In this document: positions 22,605-29,503 of the stretch, piece after piece
How positions within the stretch are numbered: position 1 is the stretch's first letter
Layout of the letters: each line of letters starts with the position of its first letter
NCBI GenBank assembly: GCA_030651905.1
Contig: JAUSBS010000047.1
Span: 1-46,179, forward strand
Direction: 5' to 3'
From: Coriobacteriia bacterium
Lineage (GTDB): Bacteria; Actinomycetota; Coriobacteriia; Anaerosomatales; PALSA-660
Length of the DNA: 46,179 nucleotides
The notes under the pieces: generated by a model
Told to the model about the DNA's origin: nothing
Databases searched by the model: none
Seen by the model: the letters and a program-made list of their open reading frames with translations, nothing else
Translations under genes and position numbers: made by a program

Positions 22605-22618
22605 CGAACCTATGTTCG
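22605..22618. promoter_or_regulatory. LexA/DinR (SOS) box
   Basis: Perfect CGAAC-ctat-GTTCG, matching the Gram-positive/actinobacterial consensus CGAACNNNNGTTCG, 15 bp upstream of the ATG at 22589. Confidence 0.8.
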
Positions 22619-22681
22619 AACGGAAGCCTACAAGACGGCTCTGACACGGTGGATCCCGACGGACGCCGGAATCGCGGCGCG

Positions 22682-22945
22682 CTACTCCAGCGGGAAGATG
22701 CAGGCGATGCTCGCCCGGTTCACGGCGACGTAGGGGGGCGCGTAGAGTTCCGCGCCGCCGTCCATGCCGTAGACCTTGGCGTCGGTGATGGCGAAGTACT
22801 CCTTGGCCTTCGAGTTCAAGGCGTCGGTCAGCCGGCTGCCCGCGAGGACGTGGAAGTCGCCTTCGATCCGGAACCCGTTGGTGACGATCATGACGCGGAC
22901 GCGGTCTTTGTACGTGTACACCGCATACTCCCAACGCCGGATCAC
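22682..22945 (-). CDS. Hypothetical protein (about 87 aa)
   Basis: EYAVYTYKDRVRVMIVTNGFRIEGDFHVLAGSRLTDALNSKAKEYFAITDAKVYGMDGGAELYAPPYVAVNRASIACIFPLE; GTG start inferred; start uncertain. Confidence 0.65.
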   Translation of the reverse strand: MIRRWEYAVYTYKDRVRVMIVTNGFRIEGDFHVLAGSRLTDALNSKAKEYFAITDAKVYGMDGGAELYAPPYVAVNRASIACIFPLE

Positions 22946-22974
22946 CGCGTGGCGCGCGGCTCGTGCGTCTGATT

Positions 22975-23673
22975 CTAGCCCAGACCGACCAACGATTGAA
23001 GCCATGCCCGCACCCATGCGGTGCCACCGACCTCGACGACCGACAGTGCGAGCGAGACGAGCATCGCCGGCCAGGCGTGAAGCAAGCGATCCGCTCGATT
23101 CTCGAATCGTGGAGCCAGCGTCGCCACGATGAGGTTCACGCTGACGAACGTGGTGACGATGCATAGAGCCACCAGCACCGGGTAGGCCACGCCGGTCGCA
23201 GGCAGCCCCCAGCGCACGAGAGCGAAGGCGAGCGGCAGCCCTGCGAGCCACAGCGCGGTCTCACCCCATCCCTCCAGTACCCGCCCCGGCGAACTCCGTC
23301 TCCACAGCTGCGAACTGAGAAGCGGCGCGACGACGAGCGGGAGCGCCCAGCCCGTCATGAGTCCCGTGGCGAGTCGGATGTCGTTCGTGGTCGAGCGCAG
23401 CCCGGCGTAGGAGGTGACACCGTCCCACGCCATGGCCGCGACCATCGCGCCTCCCAGCACCAGCAGGGACCACGCAGGAAGGCCGGAGCGACGTCGACCG
23501 CGGTCCAGAAGAGCGATCAGCGCCAGCGAGAGCACGAATCCGACGTAGATGCCCGTGTCGCGCGCGCAGACGGGTACCTGGAGACCGCCTCCGAAGAAGG
23601 AGCGCTCCGGAAGCTGATGGCATAGGCCGAATCCGAGCCAATGTAGTGCCGTCGCAAGCATGGCCGTCAGCAT
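22975..23673 (-). CDS. DUF2085-like membrane protein
   Basis: MLTAMLATALHWLGFGLCHQLPERSFFGGGLQVPVCARDTGIYVGFVLSL (CHQxPERSF...CARDTGIYxGF signature); start at 23673 preceded by GGAGAGG. Confidence 0.8.
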   Translation of the reverse strand: MLTAMLATALHWLGFGLCHQLPERSFFGGGLQVPVCARDTGIYVGFVLSLALIALLDRGRRRSGLPAWSLLVLGGAMVAAMAWDGVTSYAGLRSTTNDIRLATGLMTGWALPLVVAPLLSSQLWRRSSPGRVLEGWGETALWLAGLPLAFALVRWGLPATGVAYPVLVALCIVTTFVSVNLIVATLAPRFENRADRLLHAWPAMLVSLALSVVEVGGTAWVRAWLQSLVGLG

Positions 23674-23690
23674 ACCTCTCCGGAAACAGC

Positions 23691-23723
23691 ACGGCAGGCC
23701 CGGCATCTCGCCGGACCTGCCGT
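23691..23723 (-). terminator. Hairpin downstream of tRNA-Pro
   Basis: ACGGCAGGcCCGGC-atctc-GCCGGaCCTGCCGT, 13/14 paired. Confidence 0.7.
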
Positions 23724-23735
23724 CGGTTCATCGGT

Positions 23736-23812
<77 letters not shown>

Positions 23813-23923
23813 ACGAGGCGTGATTCTACATGACATCGTGCGCGGCGCAAAGCACGACAAGCCGCCCGCGCTCCCTCGAGTCGCGCATCGAGGCGCAGGA
23901 GTCCCGCCGGATGCACGCAACGC

Positions 23924-23963
23924 CGAGGGGCCCGGTCCCTTTGCTCGCGGACCGGACCCCTCG
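23924..23963 (-). terminator. Hairpin downstream of the multiheme cytochrome gene
   Basis: CGAGGGGcCCGGTCC-(10 nt)-GGACCGGaCCCCTCG, 14/15 paired; no U-tract. Confidence 0.75.
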
Positions 23964-23990
23964 TGGAGCGCTACGTACGTGACGTGGAGG

Positions 23991-25115
23991 CTAGTGGATC
24001 AGCCGCACGTGGCAGTACGAGCAGAACGTCTCCTTGTGGCACTTGAAGCACTTCTGAGGATCGCCTTCCTTCACGACGGTGTCGTGGGCGGTCCGCCAAG
24101 GCTCCGCAGCCGTGTACTCATGGTGGCACTTGTCACAGAACTGCTGGGTGTGACAGTTCACGCACTGGGGCTTCGTGACCTTCTTGGCCTGGAAGTCCGC
24201 CTTGTGCGAGTCCTTGAAGCCACCCGGGTGCGGCATCGGCAACTTGTGGCATGCGACGCAGAACTTCGCAGTCGCTCCGCCGTCTCCGTGGCAGTACGAG
24301 CAGTTCTCCTGGTCCTTGGTGAAGCCGGCCGGATGCAGGGCCTTCGAATCGAGCTTCGCTCTCCTCGTCCAGTCCTTGGCCTTGTGGGACGCGGGAACCA
24401 CCTTGCGACCGGTATGGCATGCCACGCAGAAGTCCTTCTTGTGGCACTTCGCGAAGCAATCGGCCGCGCTGCCGTTCTGAGCGACGACCTTGCCGTGGAG
24501 CGGCATCCAGCTGGTCGTGGTCGACGAACCCTTGTGGTGGCAGTTGCTGCACAGTTCCTTGAACTGGTGGCAGTTCGCGCACACCTTCGTGCTCGTGCGG
24601 CCCGTCTTGGCGTGGAAGCTCTTGAACTCCGCCGGGTGCGGCATGGCCTGCTTGTGGCAGCCCATGCAGAACGCGGATGTCGTGCCACCGGCGCCGTGAC
24701 AGATCTCGCACGCCTTGATGTTCGACGTCGCGTTGGTCGCGTGGATCGCCTTGTCCTTGGCGAACGGATCGCTGTTGGCGCGGTGCAGCCAGGTCGCTGC
24801 CTTGTGAGAACCGGGCAGCGGCTTCGTCTTGGTGTGGCAGTCAAGACAGAACTTCTGGTCGTGGCAGGCGGTGAAGCACTTGTCGATGCCGTTCTTCGTG
24901 ACGGCGGCGGCGTGCTGCGTCTTCCACGGGATCTTGACGTCGAAGGTCCATGCGACCTTCTTGCCGTGATGGCAATCGTCACAGAAGCCGGTCTTCGCGG
25001 GCTCGCCGTGACACATCACGCACTTGGCGGCCGCGGTCTTGACGACCTCGGGGTGCGACTTGGTCTTGAACTCCTCGGGATGCGGGATCTCCATGCCGTG
25101 GCAGCTGTCGCAGAA
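23991..25115 (-). repeat. Three tandem protein-level repeats in the multiheme cytochrome (third truncated)
   Basis: Units start FCDSCHGMEIPHPEEFK (25115), FCMGCHKQAMPHPAEFK (24671) and FCVACHKLPMPHPGGFK (24263); matching heme order within each. Confidence 0.85.
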
Positions 25116-25970
25116 CTTCGTCTTGATATGGCAGGTCCCGCAGTAGGAGACCGGCAGGAGCATGTTCGGGTCGCCATGCTTCGCCTCGACCTTGGCAGCG
25201 AGCTCCTCGTGCTCCTTCTCGCGCTCCTTGTACTGCTCCTCGTCCTGAAGCGCCAACTCCGCGTGGCCCTTGGGGTAGAACTCGGCCACGAGGTGGTTGG
25301 CTGGCTTGAGCGGGAAATCGGGCGTGTGGCATGTCGCGCACGTTCCCGGAGCGGTCTTCTTGCTCTCGAGGTCGTGGCAGCGATAGCACCACATCATCTT
25401 CATGTAGTCAGGGTGCTTCTTGCTCGGCTTGCCCTCGACGGTCTTGAGCGTGAGTTCCCAGCCATCCTCGTTGTGCCCGACGCGGTTGTGGCACGTCGTG
25501 CAGGTGATCTTCTTCTCGCTGTGGATCGCGTGATCGATCAGGATCCCGGGCGAAGGAGTCACCTTGCGGTTCTTGGAGTGGCACTGGGTGCACTGCCCCT
25601 CGGGCATGTACTTGCCCTCGAGCGAGAGCTTGCTGCCCGGGTTGAGGGGCATCTCATACGTGTTGCCAAGAGTGTTGACCGCTCCCGACACGCCCGCCTC
25701 CACCTTGTGGATGAGGAACGTGACCGTGTCGGAGTTCACCGGCATGTGGCAGGCCAGACACGAGATCTCCGAGTGAGAAGACTTCTCGTACGCGATGATC
25801 GCGTCGTCCTGCACCTTGTGGCACACCTGGGCGCAGAACAGCCGGCTCGAGGAGACCGCGAGCGCGACCGCAACGAACGCGATGAGGCCGATGAGCACGA
25901 CCCCCGTCCAGATGATGTACCGCGGCCGCCGGACCGGGTCCTTGAATCCGGCTAGCGAGATCTTCGCCAT
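23991..25970 (-). CDS. Membrane-anchored multiheme c-type cytochrome (NapC/NrfH-like N-terminus)
   Basis: Single N-terminal TM (IIWTGVVLIGLIAFVAVALAV); 21 CXXCH plus 3 CX3CH motifs counted by eye; ATG at 25970 with GGAGAGG upstream. Confidence 0.95.
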   Translation of the reverse strand: MAKISLAGFKDPVRRPRYIIWTGVVLIGLIAFVAVALAVSSSRLFCAQVCHKVQDDAIIAYEKSSHSEISCLACHMPVNSDTVTFLIHKVEAGVSGAVNTLGNTYEMPLNPGSKLSLEGKYMPEGQCTQCHSKNRKVTPSPGILIDHAIHSEKKITCTTCHNRVGHNEDGWELTLKTVEGKPSKKHPDYMKMMWCYRCHDLESKKTAPGTCATCHTPDFPLKPANHLVAEFYPKGHAELALQDEEQYKEREKEHEELAAKVEAKHGDPNMLLPVSYCGTCHIKTKFCDSCHGMEIPHPEEFKTKSHPEVVKTAAAKCVMCHGEPAKTGFCDDCHHGKKVAWTFDVKIPWKTQHAAAVTKNGIDKCFTACHDQKFCLDCHTKTKPLPGSHKAATWLHRANSDPFAKDKAIHATNATSNIKACEICHGAGGTTSAFCMGCHKQAMPHPAEFKSFHAKTGRTSTKVCANCHQFKELCSNCHHKGSSTTTSWMPLHGKVVAQNGSAADCFAKCHKKDFCVACHTGRKVVPASHKAKDWTRRAKLDSKALHPAGFTKDQENCSYCHGDGGATAKFCVACHKLPMPHPGGFKDSHKADFQAKKVTKPQCVNCHTQQFCDKCHHEYTAAEPWRTAHDTVVKEGDPQKCFKCHKETFCSYCHVRLIH

Positions 25971-26172
25971 ACGCACCTCTCCTTGCTCACATCGGGGCTA
26001 CGACGCGCACGGATGGAGCGGATTCCCCTCCCCGCCCCAACCATCACGATATGGGAACCCTCACACGTGCGCAAGCACACCCGTGAGGTCGCGCGTCGGC
26101 CTGATTCGGCCTCTTACAGCAGGGGATTCGGCGCGTCGGTATCGATTCCTGCACGGTGACCGCGAAGCGGTG

Positions 26173-26631
26173 TCAGCGAAGCGCGAGAACGATCTCGATC
26201 TCCACGGGCGCGCCGAGCGGCAGGGCGATCACGCCGACCGCCGCGCGAGCATGGCGCCCGGCCTCGCCGAACGCTGCCAGCATGACGGCGCTGGCCCCGT
26301 CGACCACAGACGGCTGTGCCGTGAAGCCCGCAGTCGACGCCACGTAGCCGGTGAGCTTGACCACACGCTCGACGTCATCGAGGTCGCACACAGTCGAGGC
26401 CGCGGCCAGCGCATTGAGCGCGGCCTGCTCGGCGCACGCCCTGGCCTGCTCGGGATCGATCTCCGCCCCGACGATGCCCGACGCCAGCAGCTGGCCCGCC
26501 CGGAGCGGCAACTGTCCGGCCGTGAACACGAGCCGATCGGTGAGGACTGCGGGAACGTACGAGCCGAGCGCACCCGGTGCGGGCGGAAGCTCGTAGCCCG
26601 CTGCGGCCAGTCTGGCGGCGACCTCGGACAT
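26173..26631 (-). CDS. RidA (YjgF/YER057c/UK114) family protein
   Basis: LVFTAGQLPLRAGQLLASGIVGAEIDPEQARACAEQAALNALAAASTVCDLDDVERVVKLTGYVAS...VGVIALPLGAPVEIEIVLAL. Confidence 0.9.
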   Translation of the reverse strand: MSEVAARLAAAGYELPPAPGALGSYVPAVLTDRLVFTAGQLPLRAGQLLASGIVGAEIDPEQARACAEQAALNALAAASTVCDLDDVERVVKLTGYVASTAGFTAQPSVVDGASAVMLAAFGEAGRHARAAVGVIALPLGAPVEIEIVLALR

Positions 26632-26641
26632 GTGGCCCCGC

Positions 26642-27802
26642 CTACCCGGTGACCAGCGAGTCGGCAAGGCTGTTCATCTCGCCGACGGAGGATGAGACCT
26701 GCCGCGCCGCGGCAGCCTGCTGCTGACTGACCTGCGCGACCTCCCGCATGGAGATCACCACCTGGTCCGAAGCGGTCCGCTGCTGTTGGGTGGCGATGGA
26801 TATCTGCTTCGCGGCATCGGTCGTCTGCTCGACCTCCTGGACGATGCGGTCGAGCGCGTCGGCGGTGCGATGCGCGATGTGCTTGCCCTCGTCCACCTTC
26901 TTGGCAGCGCGCTCGGTCGCCATCACGAGCGCGGAGGTGGATGCCTGGATCTCGCGCACGACGCGCCCGATCTCCTGCGTCGACTCCGTGACGGAGTCGG
27001 CCAGTTTGCGGATCTCCTCGGCGACCACGGCGAATCCCTTGCCGGCCTCGCCGGCGCGGGCGGCCTCGATCGCGGCGTTGAGCGCAAGGATCTTCGTCTG
27101 CTCGGCGATCTCGTCGATGATGGTCAAGACCCGGCCGATCTCCTGGCTGCGCTCGCCAAGCTGCAGGATACGGTCGGAGGACTGCATGGTGGTCGTCCGG
27201 ATCTCCTCGATGCCGTTCGCCGTCTCCGCGACGGCGGTCATGCCCTCCTCGGCGCTCGCCAGCGTGCGTTCCGCCACGCGGACGACGGCTTCGGAGTTCT
27301 CCGCGATCTGCTTGGAGGTCTGCGCCAACTCTTCGAGCGTGGCGGACGTCTGGGTGACCGCCGCTGCCTGCTCGGCCGCGCCGGCGACCTGCTGTTCGCT
27401 GGCCGCCAGGATGTCCGACGCGAGCCCGCGTAGCCTGGAGTTCACCTGACGGGCCTGCCCGAGCAGGGTCGTGACGTTGCCGAACACGCGGATCAGCTCC
27501 GTCCGTGCGCCATCGATACCGGTCGAGTCGTGGACGGTGATGCTGAGGGCTGCTCCCGCATCGCCGAGCACACCTCGCAGGACCGCCTCGGACGTCCTTC
27601 GGGCGACCTGCCAACACACGACACCCATGCCCGCCCCCGCCGCCAGACACAGCGCGACGAACACAACGGTCGGCGCCGCCCCACGGAAGTCGACGAAGAA
27701 GCTGGCGAACACGGGGAAGACGACCCCCGTCGCGATCCCCACCGCAAGCATGGAGACCAGCAGCCGTCGCCCGGTCGCGTCGTGGTTCGTCTTGGGGCTC
27801 AC
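26642..27802 (-). CDS. Methyl-accepting chemotaxis protein without an obvious ligand-binding domain
   Basis: Two close TM segments then MCP signalling domain ([43 protein letters not shown]); GTG at 27802 with GGAGGT preferred over the ORF-track start at 27850. Confidence 0.9.
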   Translation of the reverse strand: MSPKTNHDATGRRLLVSMLAVGIATGVVFPVFASFFVDFRGAAPTVVFVALCLAAGAGMGVVCWQVARRTSEAVLRGVLGDAGAALSITVHDSTGIDGARTELIRVFGNVTTLLGQARQVNSRLRGLASDILAASEQQVAGAAEQAAAVTQTSATLEELAQTSKQIAENSEAVVRVAERTLASAEEGMTAVAETANGIEEIRTTTMQSSDRILQLGERSQEIGRVLTIIDEIAEQTKILALNAAIEAARAGEAGKGFAVVAEEIRKLADSVTESTQEIGRVVREIQASTSALVMATERAAKKVDEGKHIAHRTADALDRIVQEVEQTTDAAKQISIATQQQRTASDQVVISMREVAQVSQQQAAAARQVSSSVGEMNSLADSLVTG

Positions 27803-27898
27803 TTCTACCTCCAGAGGCGGGTCCGGGAACGTCTCGCGACCACGTGTCACTCGGCCGCTGCCATGATAGCACCGGCCGTCGGGCCGCTTGCGGTATCA

Positions 27899-27914
27899 AT
27901 ACCCCTTGGGGTAT
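27899..27914. promoter_or_regulatory. Palindromic operator candidate (CsoR/CstR/RcnR-family type)
   Basis: ATACCCC-TT-GGGGTAT, 7-bp perfect arms, in the intergenic region divergent between the MCP and the putative selenoprotein; covers the expected -35 region of a TATGAT -10 at 27926-27931. Confidence 0.55.
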
Positions 27915-27974
27915 GCTTCCACTGCTATGATCCACGTGGCGGCCTGCGACGGCCGGCCGGTGATGAGGAGAGCC

Positions 27975-28307
27975 ATGGGACCCGTTGTCGTTCAAGTCTT
28001 CGACATGCCCGCTGAGACCGCCTGCTGCAGCGGCGGTTGAGGTCCATCGTGGTCTCCGGAGGAGATCACATCGATCGTGCGGGCCGAGATGGAGCGAAGG
28101 TTCGGTGATCGCGCCCGTATCGACTACCACGACGTGACCAGCGAGGCTACCCGAGCAGAGTACGCCGACACCGTCGAGGCGATCCGGGACGGCGGTCTGC
28201 TCTATCCCGTTACGGTCGTGGACGGCGAACCGCTCTATGACGGCGCAGTCTCATATCCCGCCATCCTGCGCGCGGTGGACTCCCGGCTCGCCGGGCAGGA
28301 GTCGTGA
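27975..28307 (+). CDS. Putative selenoprotein, thioredoxin-fold-like with CC-x3-U motif (UGA at 28038-28040 read as Sec)
   Basis: ATG at 27975 with GAGGAG upstream; one in-frame UGA: MGPVVVQVFDMPAETACCSGG[U]GPSWSPEEITSIVRAEMERRFGDRARIDYHDVTSEATRAEYADTVEAIRDGGLLYPVTVVDGEPLYDGAVSYPAILRAVDSRLAGQES; hairpin at 28049-28069. Confidence 0.75.
28049..28069 (+). promoter_or_regulatory. Bacterial SECIS-like hairpin
   Basis: GTGGTCTCC-GGA-GGAGATCAC: 9 bp (one G-U), apical loop GGA starting 17 nt after the UGA. Confidence 0.7.
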
Positions 28308-29479
28308 CCGTCCAGCGCCCGCGTGTGAGCGTCGCGGCGTGCGCCTCATACGACCTCGATACCGTCTCGACCGCGCTCCAGCGCGCGCTCGATCCACTCG
28401 GCGGGATGGGCTCGTTCGTCTCGCCCGGACAACGCGTCTTCCTCAAGGTGAACCTGCTCATGAAGGCGGCGCCCGAGCGCGCGGTCACCACGCATCCCGA
28501 GTTCGTGCGCGCCGTCATCCGGGCGGCGTTCGCAGCCGGGGCGGCCGACGTGGCGGTAGGCGACAGCCCCGGCGGCCGCAACAGCGCAGCGTCGACACGC
28601 GCGCTGTTCGAGACGTCCGGCATCGCGGCGGTGTGCCAGCAGGAAGGCGCGCGCGTCTCGCTCCTCGACGACGCGGTCAGCCGCGTGTCGTTTCAGGGTG
28701 GGTCGCTCTACTCCTCGTTCAACCTCGGCAGCGAGGCGGTCGGCGCGGACGTCCTCATCTCCCTGCCGAAGCTCAAGACCCACGGGTTCATGATGTTCAC
28801 CGGGGGCGTGAAGAACCTCTTCGGGTGCATACCGGGCCTCGAGAAGGCGCAGTTCCACCTGAAGGTCCCGGACCGCCAAGACTTCGCCGAGATGCTTGTC
28901 GATCTGATGCTGGCGTGCGCGCCGGAGCTCACGATCATGGACGCGGTGATCGGGATGGAGGGCGACGGTCCCGCGGGCGGTCCGCCCCGGCAGATCGGCG
29001 CGCTCCTCGCCTCGCCGGACCCCGCAGCGCTGGACGTGATCGCCTCCGCGATCGCAGGGTTCGACCCGATGGATGTCTACACGGTGCGTGCCGCGGCACG
29101 ACGCGGTCTGGCTCCCGCCTCGCCCGCCGGCGTCTCGGTCGTCGGGGACGACTGGGAGCGGTTCGTGATGCGCGACTTCGCACACCCAGCCCGCGATATG
29201 TCACGAAGGCTGCCGCCGCGCGTGGCGCGATGGGTGCGCAAGCGCATCGTCTCCCGCCCCGTCCTGAGCGATCCGGCGGGCTGTACCGCCTGCCGCACCT
29301 GCGAGCAGAACTGTCCCGTGAGCGCGATCACGATGGCGGAGAAGCGCCCCGCGTTCGACTACGACACGTGCATCCGGTGTTACTGCTGCCAGGAGCTGTG
29401 CCCGCAGCAGGTCATCGGACTGCGTCGGCCATGGGCGGTGCGGAAGTTCTTCGTCCCGGACGCCGCCCGCAAGGCGTAG
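28304..29479 (+). CDS. DUF362-domain protein with C-terminal 2x[4Fe-4S] ferredoxin
   Basis: DVAVGDSPGG...VLISLPKLKTHGFMMFTGGVKNLFGCIPG; CTACRTCEQNCP and CIRCYCCQELCP; GTG start overlaps the upstream TGA. Confidence 0.9.
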   Translation: MTVQRPRVSVAACASYDLDTVSTALQRALDPLGGMGSFVSPGQRVFLKVNLLMKAAPERAVTTHPEFVRAVIRAAFAAGAADVAVGDSPGGRNSAASTRALFETSGIAAVCQQEGARVSLLDDAVSRVSFQGGSLYSSFNLGSEAVGADVLISLPKLKTHGFMMFTGGVKNLFGCIPGLEKAQFHLKVPDRQDFAEMLVDLMLACAPELTIMDAVIGMEGDGPAGGPPRQIGALLASPDPAALDVIASAIAGFDPMDVYTVRAAARRGLAPASPAGVSVVGDDWERFVMRDFAHPARDMSRRLPPRVARWVRKRIVSRPVLSDPAGCTACRTCEQNCPVSAITMAEKRPAFDYDTCIRCYCCQELCPQQVIGLRRPWAVRKFFVPDAARKA

Positions 29480-29503
29480 CCGCTCCCGCTGGGGCCGGCA
29501 GGA

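Noticed and set aside
23820-25955. 711-aa plus-strand ORF opposite the multiheme cytochrome
   Set aside because: Leu/Val/Arg-rich translation is the complement of repeated CXXCH/Lys codons; the reverse strand is clearly the coding one.
26059-26088. CCTCAC...GTGAGG imperfect inverted repeat between ridA and the cytochrome gene
   Set aside because: Interrupted pairing and ambiguous role (terminator or operator); not strong enough to call.
28038-28040. UGA in the 27975 ORF as an ordinary stop, leaving a 21-aa peptide plus a separate GTG-started ORF at 28077
   Set aside because: Both halves are in the same frame, the first has a good SD, the motif ends exactly at a Cys-equivalent position, and a SECIS-like hairpin follows at the expected distance. 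Kept as the main alternative, not fully excluded.
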